Notes: generated by a model not told the origin, from the letters alone. 64,000 bases of DNA from Alphaproteobacteria bacterium (GCA_017307275.1 JAFKFK010000022.1:1-64000), one strand, 5' to 3'; positions 1 through 9,371 are shown, counted from the first letter of the stretch. Numbers and translations: made by a program.

Positions 1-551
1 GAAGCCGGCCGGCGGCCGGAGCCGCCGCCATCGGTCCCGAGGGCAATCGGCGTGAACCCGGCTGCCAGGGCGGCCGCGGCGCCGCCCGACGAGCCCCCCG
101 GAGTCAGCGCTGGATTCATCGGGTGGCGCGAGGGGCCATAGACCTTGTTTTCCGTGTGACCCTTGGCGGCCATCTCGGGGGTGTTGGTCATGCCGAGGAA
201 AATGCCGCCGGCATTCTTCAGGCGTTCGACGGCGACGGCGTCGCGCGGCGGCTTGAAGTCCTTGTAGAGAAGCGAACCGTTGGTGACGCGACGACCCTGC
301 ACCCAGGTCGTGTCCTTCACCGTATAGGGCACTCCGAGGATCGGGCCGTCGAAGCCCTGCTTGCGCCGGGCGTCGACCGCATCGGCCGAGGCACGAGCTT
401 CAGTCGGGTCGAAATCGACAATGGCGGTGAGTTGCGCGTTCTTCGCCTCGACGCGGGCGATCGCCATTTCGGCGATATCGCGTGCCTTGGTCTTGCCCGC
501 ACGCACAGCGTCGGCAATCGCGGTGGCGCCCTGATCCAGCAACTCGGTCAT
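1..551 (-). CDS. Amidase signature family protein, 3' end beyond window
   Basis: Reading the minus strand from the ATG at 551 gives about 183 residues of an amidase before the window edge. The catalytic lysine sits in a VPYTVKD stretch. The glycine/serine-rich amidase signature follows (PGGSSGG, then ALGTDGGGS), which supplies the cis-Ser and Ser nucleophile of the Ser-Ser-Lys triad. Members hydrolyse carboxamides in the cytoplasm; the substrate cannot be told from this part. The gene is divergent from the DUF2161 gene with about 48 bases between the starts. The C-terminal half is missing only because the window ends. Confidence 0.9.
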   Translation of the reverse strand, partial: MTELLDQGATAIADAVRAGKTKARDIAEMAIARVEAKNAQLTAIVDFDPTEARASADAVDARRKQGFDGPILGVPYTVKDTTWVQGRRVTNGSLLYKDFKPPRDAVAVERLKNAGGIFLGMTNTPEMAAKGHTENKVYGPSRHPMNPALTPGGSSGGAAAALAAGFTPIALGTDGGGSGRRPA

Positions 552-599
552 ACAGTTTTCCCCCGAAGCGTTTCGGGCGGCATGTTACGGTATGGAGCT

Positions 600-1250
600 A
601 TGTCGTTGGAGAGTGATCTCTATGCGCCGGTGAAGGCGCTGCTGGAAGGGCAGGGTTACGTCGTCAAGGGCGAGGTGCGGGGCTGCGATGTCGTGGCGGT
701 GCGCGGTGCGGAACCGCCCGTCGTCGTCGAACTCAAGCGGGCCTTCGGACTTGGGCTGGTCCTGCAGGGCGTCGACCGCCTGACGCTCACCGATCTCGTC
801 TACCTCGCCGTCGGCCAATGGCCGAAGCAGATGAAGAACGTCAAGAAGCTCTGCCGTCGTCTGGGCCTGGGTTTGATCGTGGTCGGCGGCGACAAGGCCG
901 ACGTGGTCCTCGATCCGGCACCTTATCTGCCACGCAAGAACAAGCGTAAGGCAGGGCGGATGCTGGGCGAGCACGCGCGCCGTGTCGGCGACCCCAACCT
1001 TGGCGGTCAGGCAATGCGCGCCCCGCTGATGACGGCCTATCGCCAGCAGGCGCTGCGCTGCGCCGAGCTGCTGGCGCTGAATGGACCCATGAAGCTCGCC
1101 GCCATGCGTGCCGCAGCCGATGTCCCGAACGTGGCAAGTATCTTGCAGAGCGACGTCTATGGATGGTTCGAACGGGTGGAGCGGGGCGTCTATGCGATCA
1201 CGCCGAAGGGGCGGCAGGGGTTGGAACGGTTCGACCGCAAGACGGCATAG
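600..1250 (+). CDS. DUF2161-family PD-(D/E)XK nuclease-like protein
   Basis: A 216-residue cytoplasmic protein. The N-terminal part has the layout of a PD-(D/E)xK fold: Asp30 in GCDVVAV and, after a short loop, Glu44-x-Lys46 in VVVELKRAF. The middle is basic (KNKRKAGR), and the C-terminus looks like a winged-helix segment (residues about 150-215). This matches the DUF2161 family, annotated as putative PD-(D/E)xK phosphodiesterases of unknown role. I chose the ATG at 600, which gives MSLESDLYAPV; an in-frame ATG at 582 would add six residues. The stop is immediately followed by the ATG of the phosphoesterase gene, so the two are probably co-translated. Confidence 0.75.
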   Translation: MSLESDLYAPVKALLEGQGYVVKGEVRGCDVVAVRGAEPPVVVELKRAFGLGLVLQGVDRLTLTDLVYLAVGQWPKQMKNVKKLCRRLGLGLIVVGGDKADVVLDPAPYLPRKNKRKAGRMLGEHARRVGDPNLGGQAMRAPLMTAYRQQALRCAELLALNGPMKLAAMRAAADVPNVASILQSDVYGWFERVERGVYAITPKGRQGLERFDRKTA

Positions 1251-2048
1251 ATGCTGATCGCCCAGCTTTCGGATCCGCATGTCCGACCGCGCGGCGCGCT
1301 CTATCAAGGTGTGGTCGATTCCAATGTACAGTTCGCCGCGGCAATCGCTGCCGTGAATGCGCTCGATCCACGACCCGACCTCGTGCTGCTGAGCGGTGAT
1401 CTGGTGGATCATGGCCATGACGACGAATACGCCATGCTCGTCGAACTTCTGGCGGCGCTTGAGATTCCCCTACTGGCGATCCCTGGCAACCACGACGAGC
1501 GCGAGGCCTTCCGCCGTGCGTTCACCGGACAGAGCTGGCTGCCGGCAGCAGGTCCGGTTGACTACGCCATCGGTGATCGTGGTCCTGTTCGGATCGTCGC
1601 TTTGGACGTCACGCTGCCGGGCCTGCATCACGGCATCGTTAGTGCGGAAGGAGCGAATTGGCTCGACGCGGTACTGGCGGAGGAGCCTGATCGTCCGACC
1701 ATCGTGATGATGCACCAGCCGCCGTTCGATACGGGCATCCCCTATCTCGACCTCTACTCCTGCCGCGAAGGGCGGCAGCTGGCGGATGTCCTTGCGCGTC
1801 ATCGACAGGTTGAGCGTGTGGTCTGCGGCCATGTCCATCGGTTCATGCAGACACGATTTGGCGGGACGATGCTCTGCACAGCGCCGTCGACTACGACCGC
1901 GATTGCCTTGCAACTTCGGCCGGACGCCAAACCTGCTTCCCATGTCGAGCCGCCGGCCTTCCTGCTGCATCACTGGAAAAAGGGAACGGGGCTCGTGACG
2001 CACTTCGTGCCCATCGGCACTTTCCCAGGGCCTTATCCCTTCGCCTGA
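1251..2048 (+). CDS. Metallophosphoesterase, CpdA-like cyclic-nucleotide phosphodiesterase
   Basis: The 265-residue protein carries the calcineurin-type metal-binding motifs in order: D-x-H at residues 8-10, GDLVDHG from 49, GNHDE at 79-83, His155 in MMHQPP, and GHVH at 193-196. Length and motif spacing fit the class III 3',5'-cyclic nucleotide phosphodiesterases (CpdA/Rv0805-like), which hydrolyse cAMP and related phosphodiesters using a dinuclear metal centre. It starts directly after the DUF2161 stop codon. Specific substrate is not proven, since UDP-2,3-diacylglucosamine hydrolase and other family members share the same motifs. Confidence 0.8.
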   Translation: MLIAQLSDPHVRPRGALYQGVVDSNVQFAAAIAAVNALDPRPDLVLLSGDLVDHGHDDEYAMLVELLAALEIPLLAIPGNHDEREAFRRAFTGQSWLPAAGPVDYAIGDRGPVRIVALDVTLPGLHHGIVSAEGANWLDAVLAEEPDRPTIVMMHQPPFDTGIPYLDLYSCREGRQLADVLARHRQVERVVCGHVHRFMQTRFGGTMLCTAPSTTTAIALQLRPDAKPASHVEPPAFLLHHWKKGTGLVTHFVPIGTFPGPYPFA

Positions 2049-2054
2049 GCGTCG

Positions 2055-2711
2055 TTACGGGCGGCGAAAAACGGCGAGCATGCTCTTGGCGAGAATCGGC
2101 AAGCGGCCGGCACGCTCGAACTTCACTTGCGTGAAACCGGCTTCCCCGAGCGCCCTGGCCAGGGTCTTCTCCGAATAGAACTTGATGTGCCCACCCTCCC
2201 AAAGTGGATCGTGGTGGGTATCCCACTTGTTGGCGAGCGAGAGCGCCAGGTTCTTCAGGTAGCTGTGGAATGGCGTCGAGATGATGCCCAGCCCGCCGGG
2301 CTCCAGCAGGTCGTAGGTTCTCTCCAGGAAGGTCTTGGGCGAATAACAATGCTCGATGACTTCGAGGCTGATGACGATGGGGAACGTGCCGTAGGTAGCG
2401 GCCAGATCGTCGTATCCCGTGCCGAGGTGAAAGGCTGGGCCGGAGAAGTTCTGCCTCGCGACGTCGACGCCTTCGCGTGAAGGCTCGATGGCCGTCACAT
2501 CGTAGCCGCGGCTGGCGAGGAGATTGGCGGTGGCGCCGTTGCCCGATCCGATCTCGAAGATCCTTCGGGAGGATACCTTGTTGTTGTCCAGTATGTTCAG
2601 CAGGACCGGCCATATGTAACGGTTCGGCCAGCTCGGCGCGCCACTCGAGTATTCGGTCTGTGGAATGGCGGGAGAAGTGTCGTGCTGTGTGTTGTTGGAG
2701 GCGTCCGGCAT
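2055..2711 (-). CDS. Class I SAM-dependent methyltransferase
   Basis: A 218-residue protein with a Rossmann-type SAM-binding core. Motif I is EIGSGNG at residues 53-59, an acidic ribose-binding residue (Glu76 in AIEPSRE) follows, and a motif-IV-like ISLEVIEH comes next. The pattern fits the Methyltransf_11/23 group that modifies small molecules, lipids or sugars. It runs convergently towards the phosphoesterase gene with only 6 bases between the stops. The substrate is not identifiable. It lies just outside the polysaccharide locus and could belong to it, but no sequence signal ties it there. Confidence 0.8.
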   Translation of the reverse strand: MPDASNNTQHDTSPAIPQTEYSSGAPSWPNRYIWPVLLNILDNNKVSSRRIFEIGSGNGATANLLASRGYDVTAIEPSREGVDVARQNFSGPAFHLGTGYDDLAATYGTFPIVISLEVIEHCYSPKTFLERTYDLLEPGGLGIISTPFHSYLKNLALSLANKWDTHHDPLWEGGHIKFYSEKTLARALGEAGFTQVKFERAGRLPILAKSMLAVFRRP

Positions 2712-2856
2712 TGCGGCGATTAGACCGTTTTCCCGGAAGCCTCACAAGCGGATGTCCCGCGGTGTGTTCGGGTCATGGTCGGAACCGTTGATGCTCGGGT
2801 GATAGATCTGTTCGGAGGACTGCAACGGATCGGAAACTAGGGCATTATGGTCTGGC

Positions 2857-3777
2857 ATGCGCAAACTCGAGATCGTCCACCGTACTCGTTATGACTATTC
2901 CGAGCCGGTGACGCTCGGAGACCATCGACTGATGTTCCGGCCGCGCGACAGCCACGACCTTCGGCTGCTGCACACCGGCCTGTCCATCGAGCCTGTGGCC
3001 CAGGTGCGCTGGATCCACGACCCGTTCGGCAATTCGATTGCCATTGCCTCGTTCGAAGGTCCGACGCAGGTGCTGGAGCTGACAAGCACGATCCAGCTCG
3101 AACATTTTGCGGCGCCGCCGGAGCTGTCGCCGATCGAAGAGTATGCACGCACACTGCCGTTCTCCTACCTTGCCGAGGAAGCGCCCGACCTCTCGCGCTA
3201 TGTCGAGCGTCACTATCCCGACCCCAACGCCGAGGTCTCGACCTGGACCAAGCAGTTTCTGGAAGGCGAGGGTGGCACCGATACGTTCGCGGCGTTGACG
3301 CGGCTCTGCAAAGGCATTCAGGAGACGCTGACTTATGCCATGCGTTTCGAGATCGGCACGCAACCGCCGGCGACAACGCTCGAAAGCGGCGGCGGCACGT
3401 GCCGCGACTATGCGCTGCTGATGATGGAAGGGGCACGATCGCTCGGCATCGCTGCGCGCTTCATCACCGGCTATCTCTATGATCCGGCGCTCGATGCGGC
3501 GCCGGGTGAGGAAGTAGCCCATGCCTATCCGCATGCCTGGCTGGAGGCTTATCTGCCGGGCGCCGGCTGGGTGGAATTCGATCCGACCAACGGCATCATC
3601 GGCAGCGAGCGACTGATCCGCGTGGGGGTCGGTCGCGACCCTGAACAGGCGATGCCGATCAAGGGCACCTTTACAGGCTCGGCAGATGTCGTGGTCACGA
3701 CGGCAGTCGATGTGCAGGTGCGTACGCTATTGCCGCAACCCGCGAATGAGCAGGCACCGGCAGTCCAAGACCTTTGA
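2857..3777 (+). CDS. Transglutaminase-like (cysteine protease fold) protein
   Basis: A 306-residue protein with the bacterial transglutaminase-like N-terminal beta domain (residues 1-about 90) followed by a transglutaminase core. The catalytic triad is visible as Cys182 in GGGTCRDYA, His226 in YPHAWLE and Asp242 in FDPTNG. No signal peptide or membrane segment is visible. Proteins of this architecture are widespread in Alphaproteobacteria and are often assigned protease-like roles; the true reaction is unknown. It is divergent from the methyltransferase gene with a 145-base gap. Confidence 0.85.
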   Translation: MRKLEIVHRTRYDYSEPVTLGDHRLMFRPRDSHDLRLLHTGLSIEPVAQVRWIHDPFGNSIAIASFEGPTQVLELTSTIQLEHFAAPPELSPIEEYARTLPFSYLAEEAPDLSRYVERHYPDPNAEVSTWTKQFLEGEGGTDTFAALTRLCKGIQETLTYAMRFEIGTQPPATTLESGGGTCRDYALLMMEGARSLGIAARFITGYLYDPALDAAPGEEVAHAYPHAWLEAYLPGAGWVEFDPTNGIIGSERLIRVGVGRDPEQAMPIKGTFTGSADVVVTTAVDVQVRTLLPQPANEQAPAVQDL

Positions 3778-3846
3778 CATCGTTACGCGGCGGCGGTTGA
3801 GTGGCGGAAACGATCGGTCGTCAAGGCCCAAGGGGAACGGCTTCTC

Positions 3847-4545
3847 TTGATCATCTTTGAATGGTTGCTGCGCGCTCTCCTGGGCGTTGGCGGCGTGGCC
3901 CTGGTTTGGGTCGCCTGGCCTGTCTCCAAGGGTGCATGGCAAGCCCAGCAAGCGGACGTCATCGTTACCAACCTGCGGCTGGACTACAAGGTCGACCTTG
4001 GCGACGTGCGGCTCGCCATCGAGTCCATGGACCGCGCCATCGGGTTCGATCCTACGGCGACCCGGCACATGCAGCGATCGGAGCTGCTGATGGCGGCTGC
4101 CCTCGTGCCGACCTTCGACAGGACGCCGGCGCAGCGTACCGAGTGGCTGAAGCGTGCCGAGGCCGACCTCAATTTCGGGTTGGGCAACGATCCCGGTCGT
4201 GGTGTGCAGTGGCTCAGGCTGGCCGTCGTTCGGTTGGGGCTCGAAGGGCCGTCGCAGCGCTCCGTCGCGCCGCTTCTGATGTCGATCGACACTTCACCGA
4301 TGATGTTGCCGATCTGGAAGGCACGCCTGCATCTCATTCTCGACAACTGGCAGGTCTTCACGCCGCAGCAGCGTGAGCATGTCGGCATCTATGTTGCCCG
4401 GACCTGGCAACTCAGTCCGGACAAACGCTGGTTTGCCGAGGCGATCCGGACGCCGCTCGATGAGCTTTTCGTGCGCTATTTCGTGCGTGACGAACCTGGC
4501 GCGCAGGACGAACTCACGCGGCTGCTTGCAGGGAAGAAGAAATGA
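3847..4545 (+). CDS. Membrane-anchored helical (TPR-like) protein of the polysaccharide locus
   Basis: A 232-residue protein with one N-terminal membrane helix (residues about 5-27, rich in L, V, G, W). The rest is predicted to be all-helical and has the rhythm of degenerate TPRs (for example AIESMDRAIGFDPTATRHMQRSELL, here described as residues 56-80). The start is TTG, preceded by a good AGGGGA ribosome-binding site at 3831-3836; no in-frame ATG fits better. The 3' end overlaps the O-antigen ligase start by ATGA, so the two are translationally coupled and probably act together, the helical domain facing the periplasm. I do not recognise a named family. Confidence 0.7.
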   Translation: MIIFEWLLRALLGVGGVALVWVAWPVSKGAWQAQQADVIVTNLRLDYKVDLGDVRLAIESMDRAIGFDPTATRHMQRSELLMAAALVPTFDRTPAQRTEWLKRAEADLNFGLGNDPGRGVQWLRLAVVRLGLEGPSQRSVAPLLMSIDTSPMMLPIWKARLHLILDNWQVFTPQQREHVGIYVARTWQLSPDKRWFAEAIRTPLDELFVRYFVRDEPGAQDELTRLLAGKKK

Positions 4546-6053
4546 GCCACCGCCGGCAAAGGGCCCAGTGGGAGGAAGAGGGCTTCGAGCCAGGGGTGAT
4601 CCCTGACCGCCGTTGGCCGTGGTACCTGCGCCGGGCTGCCGATGCTACGGCGATTGGGCTGTTCTTCCTGATCCTCATGCTTGCGGCGATACCGATGGGG
4701 GCCAATCGCGATTGGGCGTGGGCACCACTCTGCATTGCGTTCGGCCTGATGGCGATCCCGGTTGCCTTTGGCGTTGGTAGCCGGGGAGGGCTGGCGATCG
4801 CCGCTGCCGAGGAAAGGCCATTGCTGGCGCTGATCGTCTGTTTCGCGGCCTTCCTGACGTTTGCGCTCTGGCAGATGTCCACCTTGGCGCCGTTGGCAGG
4901 CGATGCCTGGTTGTTCGCGCGTGCCAAGGAGATCTTGGGCGAGGCCCATGCGCCGATCCCCGCCGTCGCTGCTGACTTCGCACGCAATTCGATTCTGCGC
5001 TCTATCGCCTGTGCTCTGATTTTCCTGATGGCTCGTGCGATCTGCCGCGACCGCGACAATGCACGATGGCTCCTGGTTGCGATGGTATTGAGCGGCGTGC
5101 TGGTCGTGGCCTATGGCCTCGCCATGCAGGTGTCGACCAACGCCTGCTATGTCGGCACCTATCTCAAGATCCAGTTCGAGTATGCCGAAACCCAACGCTG
5201 CCTGATGAGCGGCACTTTCGTAAACTCCAATTCGTTTGCCTGCTATGTCGGCATGGCGATCGTCGCCGTCATCGCCCTTCTGTTCAGCCGCGACAAAAAG
5301 CAGGTCGATGCCCCTTACGGCTACAACGAGGAGGACGACACGCGCTTCATCAACTGGCTCACCGGTAAGCGCATTGCGCAACTCGCGGCGCTGCTGCTGT
5401 TGCTGGGTGGCCTGCTGTTCTCTGCCTCGCGGGCGGGGTTTGCCGCGACCGTCGTCGGTGTCCTGGCCTTTGGTATTTTGATGATGCGCGGCCGCTGGAA
5501 GTCGAGACCCGACCTCGGTCGAATATTCTTCATTGGGCTGGCGGTCTGCATCGTGGTTGGCCTGATCGCGGGCGGTGCGCTGATCAACAAGTTTGCGGAC
5601 TCAGACGACCCCTGGGCCCGTATCCGCATCTGGCAGACCAGTTTCAAGGCCATCGCCCTGTCTCCCTGGCTTGGATGGGGGCTTGGCGGATTTGCCGATG
5701 CCTACATGATCCTACAGCCGGCCAGCATCCTGCAGCCCAACGACCTCGCCCATTCGACGCCCATCGAAATCATGGTGGAGCTAGGGGTGTTCGGGGCCAT
5801 GTTGGCATTTGCAGTCGTCCTGCTGCCCTGGATCGTCTGCCTGCGTGGTGCCCTGCGACGACGGCTTGCCCACCGCCATCTGCCGATCGCAGCGTTTGCG
5901 CTTGCGGCAATACCCATCCTGCATTCGACGGTCGATTTCAGTCTGCAGATGCCGGCCATCGGGTTCGTCGTCAGCGCCTTTCTCGGCATGGGATGGGCGC
6001 AGGCATTCGGTCGCAGGGAGAGGGTGCCGGAACGCTTTGTCACAGGGCATTAA
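4542..6053 (+). CDS. O-antigen ligase / Wzy-type polymerase (Wzy_C domain)
   Basis: A 503-residue polytopic inner-membrane protein with about 11-12 hydrophobic helices. A large loop (about residues 180-240) holds two or three cysteines, and the Wzy_C core follows: SASRAGF-type motif, then WQTSFKAI-SPWLGWGLG, then the conserved H-S-T-P-x-E-x-x-x-E-L-G segment. Such proteins polymerise repeat units or ligate polymer to an acceptor at the periplasmic face, using undecaprenyl-diphosphate-linked substrate. The gene is coupled to the upstream anchored helical protein. Polymerase and ligase cannot be separated from sequence alone. Confidence 0.85.
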   Translation: MSHRRQRAQWEEEGFEPGVIPDRRWPWYLRRAADATAIGLFFLILMLAAIPMGANRDWAWAPLCIAFGLMAIPVAFGVGSRGGLAIAAAEERPLLALIVCFAAFLTFALWQMSTLAPLAGDAWLFARAKEILGEAHAPIPAVAADFARNSILRSIACALIFLMARAICRDRDNARWLLVAMVLSGVLVVAYGLAMQVSTNACYVGTYLKIQFEYAETQRCLMSGTFVNSNSFACYVGMAIVAVIALLFSRDKKQVDAPYGYNEEDDTRFINWLTGKRIAQLAALLLLLGGLLFSASRAGFAATVVGVLAFGILMMRGRWKSRPDLGRIFFIGLAVCIVVGLIAGGALINKFADSDDPWARIRIWQTSFKAIALSPWLGWGLGGFADAYMILQPASILQPNDLAHSTPIEIMVELGVFGAMLAFAVVLLPWIVCLRGALRRRLAHRHLPIAAFALAAIPILHSTVDFSLQMPAIGFVVSAFLGMGWAQAFGRRERVPERFVTGH

Positions 6054-6079
6054 TTCATATAAGCTCACTTAGGGTGCAA

Positions 6080-6097
6080 GTATGCTGTGGGGCATAC
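6080..6097 (+). other. Small inverted repeat upstream of the priming transferase
   Basis: GTATGC and GCATAC form a perfect 6-bp stem around a 6-base loop in the 92-base gap between the ligase and sugar transferase genes. There is no T-tract, so it is not an obvious terminator. It could be an mRNA processing or regulatory element in the leader of the sugar transferase. Confidence 0.3.
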
Positions 6098-6145
6098 GTG
6101 TGGGTGTGATGAATAAATCGATAGGATACGAGCGGCATTGGGCGC

Positions 6146-7507
6146 ATGCCCGTTGCGAATGGCTCGCAATCCGTCTTGGGAGTGAGCGTGCGCAGAGCTT
6201 TGTCGGCTAGCCTGGACGCGCCTGCTGCGGATATCCGGTCAGCGGGCGTGCCGCTCATGCGGTCGGCCCCGCAACGCTTCATCGAAACCTGGGTCGATGC
6301 CGTCCTGGGCTTCCTGTTCTGCGTCGTGCTGCCGATTCCGATCTATGCGACGGCCGAACCTTTCGCCAAGGAGTTCGGCGCGGCCGAGATCACCATCTCT
6401 GTGACGGCGCTCGCCTACGCCATTGTCTGGTATTGCGGCCGCCGGCTCGACGCCTATCCGAGCGCTCGGCTCCGCGGCAATGCCGGCTATATGGCGCCCA
6501 TCGCGATCGTGACCTACGCATTGATAGCGGCGATCCTGCTGTTGCTGCGGCTCGACTATTCACGCTTTCAGCTCTTTGGCAGCGGCCTGCTGGCGCTGCT
6601 CTGGGTGACCACGGTTGCCCAGCTCAGATCGCGCTATCTCATCCGCAACTACGCCGTCATGCCGCGCAGCACCATCGCCGCCATGCCACCCCTGTCGACG
6701 TGTCGCTGGCTCGACTTCGCTGACGTGCGCCGTGACGGCTTGCGGGTCGACGCCATCGTGGCCGATCTCGGTGCCGAGCTGGAGGAGGGCCAGATCGAGG
6801 CGCTGGCAGATGCGGCCATTGCCGGTGTTCCCGTGCTCGACCGGCGACATATCGTGGAGACCCTGACCGGGCGCACCCCCCTGGGGGGACTGACGCCCAA
6901 CGAGTTCGGCGCTCTCTTGCCGTCGCGTCAGTATCTCGTGGTTCGCCGGGTTATCGAACTTGGCCTCACCATACTCGTCCTGCCGCTCCTGTTGCCGGTG
7001 TTGGCTATCGTCGGGCTGCTCGTGCGGTTCGACAGCCCGGGGCCGGTGTTCTTCGTGCAGGTCCGCATCGGCCGGCGCGGACGGCCGTTCCGCATGATCA
7101 AGTTCCGGACGATGTTTCACGGCGCTACCGGTCCAAGCTTCACGACCTCGTCGGATGCGCGCATCACGCGGGTCGGCCGCTACCTCAGGCGCTGCCGGCT
7201 CGATGAGCTGCCGCAGCTCTTCAACATCCTGCGCGGCGAGATGAGCTGGGTCGGCCCACGACCCGAGGCAGCCTCGCTGGAAAAGGGCTATGTGCGGGAT
7301 ATCGAGTACTTTGCATTGCGCGGCATCGTGCGCCCCGGCGTGACAGGCTGGGCGCAGATCAACCAGGGCTACGCCTACGATGCCGACGAAATGCGCGCCA
7401 AGCTCGAGTACGACCTGTACTACCTGAAGCACTGCTCGTTGTGGCTCGACATGGTGGTCGTGCTCAGAACGTTCGCCGTGGTGTTCCAGGGCACCGGCGC
7501 ACGCTAG
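6146..7507 (+). CDS. Polyprenyl-phosphate sugar-1-phosphate transferase (priming enzyme)
   Basis: A 453-residue protein of the WbaP/EpsE type. About four N-terminal membrane helices (residues 50-165) and a short soluble linker are followed by a further helix (about 275-295) and the bacterial sugar transferase domain. Signature residues are visible: SPGPVFF, GRRGRPFRMIKFRTM, RRCRLDELPQLFNILRGEM, VGPRPE and RPGVTGWAQINQGY. It transfers a sugar-1-phosphate to undecaprenyl phosphate and so starts repeat-unit assembly. The start is not certain: the ATG at 6146 lacks a strong ribosome-binding site, and the first ~45 residues are low in conserved features. Confidence 0.9.
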   Translation: MPVANGSQSVLGVSVRRALSASLDAPAADIRSAGVPLMRSAPQRFIETWVDAVLGFLFCVVLPIPIYATAEPFAKEFGAAEITISVTALAYAIVWYCGRRLDAYPSARLRGNAGYMAPIAIVTYALIAAILLLLRLDYSRFQLFGSGLLALLWVTTVAQLRSRYLIRNYAVMPRSTIAAMPPLSTCRWLDFADVRRDGLRVDAIVADLGAELEEGQIEALADAAIAGVPVLDRRHIVETLTGRTPLGGLTPNEFGALLPSRQYLVVRRVIELGLTILVLPLLLPVLAIVGLLVRFDSPGPVFFVQVRIGRRGRPFRMIKFRTMFHGATGPSFTTSSDARITRVGRYLRRCRLDELPQLFNILRGEMSWVGPRPEAASLEKGYVRDIEYFALRGIVRPGVTGWAQINQGYAYDADEMRAKLEYDLYYLKHCSLWLDMVVVLRTFAVVFQGTGAR

Positions 7508-7525
7508 ACTGCAGCCGGACAATCC

Positions 7526-9364
7526 ATGTGCGGCATAGCAGGCATCCACGCCTATCTCGACGTTGCGCCTCCGGTCGATCGCGGTGAACTGCTGCGCATG
7601 ACCGAGCGCATGGCGGCGCGTGGACCCGATGGCAGCGGTATGTGGTTTACCGACGATCGTCGTGTCGGTTTCGGCCACCGCCGGCTCGCAATCATCGACC
7701 TGTCCGAGGGGGGCGCGCAGCCCATGCAGGCCGACGACGGCCGGCTCAGCATCACCTTCAACGGCGAAATCTATAACTATCGCGAATTGCGGGTGGAGCT
7801 TCAGGCCAAGGGCCGTGTCTTCAAGAGCGAATCTGATACCGAAGTGCTGCTGCAGCTCTATGCCGAGCATGGGGCTGGCATGGTCAGCCGGTTGCGCGGC
7901 ATGTTCGCGTTCGGCCTGTGGGATGCCAGGAAACGGACGTTGTTGCTGGCGCGGGATCCTCTCGGCATCAAGCCGCTCTACTGGGCAGACGATGGCTGGA
8001 CCGTGCGCTTCGCCTCGCAGGCGAAGGCATTGCTCGCGGGAGGTGCCGTTCCGCGCGATCCCGATCCGGCGGGGATCGTCGGGTTCCATCTGCTCGGCAG
8101 CGTGCCCGAGCCGTTTACCGTCTGGCGCAGCGTGCATGCGCTACCGGCCGGTACCACGCTCACCATAGATGCGACCGGACCGCACGAGCCGGTGCGCTAT
8201 TACGACGTCGCAAGTGCGCTGGCCGAACGCTCGGCTTCTGGGCGGCATGATCCTGCCGGTGCCCGCAGCCGGCTTGCATCGGCGCTGCACGATTCAGTGC
8301 GCCATCATCTGGTGGCGGACGTGCCGGTCGCTGTCTTCCTGTCGGCCGGCCTCGATTCAGGAGCGCTGCTCGGCACAATGGCCGACCTCGGCGCTCGCAA
8401 CGTGTCGGCTGTCACCCTGGCCTTCGCCGAATTCAAAGGCCTGCCGCTGGACGAAGCGCCGCTGGCAGCCGAGGTCGCGGCGCGCTACGGCGCCCGCCAT
8501 GTCATACGCACGGTCGATCGTGCCGAGTTCGAGAACGATTTGCCGGCGCTGCTCGATGCCATGGACTTGCCGACCATCGATGGCATCAACACATGGTTCG
8601 TCGCCAAGGCAGCGCGCGAGGCCGGGATCAAAGTGGCCTTGAGCGGGCTCGGCGCCGACGAGTGCTTCGGCGGCTATCCATCGTTCAAGGACGTGCCGCG
8701 AAGCGTTCACTGGCTGCGCCAGTTGTCGTGGGTGCCGGGCCTCGGTGCGCTGGTCCGGCGTGGCCTTTCCGGCGCGATTGCAGCGGGTCTTGGCCTGCAT
8801 CCGAAGGCAGCCGGTATCTTGCAGTACGGCGGCAGCTGGGCGGGCGCCTACCTGTTGCGGCGTAGCGTCTACATGCCGTGGGAGCTCGATGAGCTGCTGG
8901 AGCCCTCGGTGGTGGAAGAGGGGCTGCGCCGGTTGGCGCCGCTCAGTCGCATTGCCGCCGCGCTGCAGGCTGGCACGCCGCTTGGCGACTTCGACCGTGT
9001 CGCTACGCTCGAGACGTCGCTCTACATGCGCAACCAGCTCCTGCGCGATGCAGACTGGGCCGGCATGGCGCAGTCGGTCGAGATACGCGTGCCCTATGTC
9101 GATCCGTTCTTTCTCGCGGCATTGCCGCCGGGCGACGTGCTGGCAGCACTTGGAGCCAAGGATGCGGTTGCCGAAGCGCCGACAACGCCTCTTCCCGACA
9201 GCATCCGCTACAGACGCAAGACCGGCTTTTCGACCCCCGTCGGCCGATGGCTGCGTGAAACGGCCGGAGAATCCACACCACAGAGCATCGATTTCTCGGT
9301 AGCGTCGCGCACCTGGGCCCAGAGCGTCTGGCGTGCCGGCTGGCTCGGTCCGACTGCCGCCTGA
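7526..9364 (+). CDS. asnB: AsnB-type glutamine-dependent amidotransferase
   Basis: A 612-residue two-domain enzyme. The N-terminal class II glutaminase starts with Met-Cys2-Gly-Ile, so Cys2 becomes the nucleophile, and contains RGPDGSG and FNGEIYNY. The C-terminal ATP-pyrophosphatase domain has the P-loop in LSAGLDSGA and the conserved LSGLGADECFGGY. Generic function is Asn synthesis from Asp, Gln and ATP. In polysaccharide loci, AsnB paralogues (for example WbpS of Pseudomonas O-antigen) amidate uronic acids. Its place between the priming transferase and glycosyltransferases, in a locus that also encodes a UDP-sugar dehydrogenase, favours glycan amidation. That role is inferred. Confidence 0.88.
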   Translation: MCGIAGIHAYLDVAPPVDRGELLRMTERMAARGPDGSGMWFTDDRRVGFGHRRLAIIDLSEGGAQPMQADDGRLSITFNGEIYNYRELRVELQAKGRVFKSESDTEVLLQLYAEHGAGMVSRLRGMFAFGLWDARKRTLLLARDPLGIKPLYWADDGWTVRFASQAKALLAGGAVPRDPDPAGIVGFHLLGSVPEPFTVWRSVHALPAGTTLTIDATGPHEPVRYYDVASALAERSASGRHDPAGARSRLASALHDSVRHHLVADVPVAVFLSAGLDSGALLGTMADLGARNVSAVTLAFAEFKGLPLDEAPLAAEVAARYGARHVIRTVDRAEFENDLPALLDAMDLPTIDGINTWFVAKAAREAGIKVALSGLGADECFGGYPSFKDVPRSVHWLRQLSWVPGLGALVRRGLSGAIAAGLGLHPKAAGILQYGGSWAGAYLLRRSVYMPWELDELLEPSVVEEGLRRLAPLSRIAAALQAGTPLGDFDRVATLETSLYMRNQLLRDADWAGMAQSVEIRVPYVDPFFLAALPPGDVLAALGAKDAVAEAPTTPLPDSIRYRRKTGFSTPVGRWLRETAGESTPQSIDFSVASRTWAQSVWRAGWLGPTAA

Positions 9365-9371
9365 CGACGCA

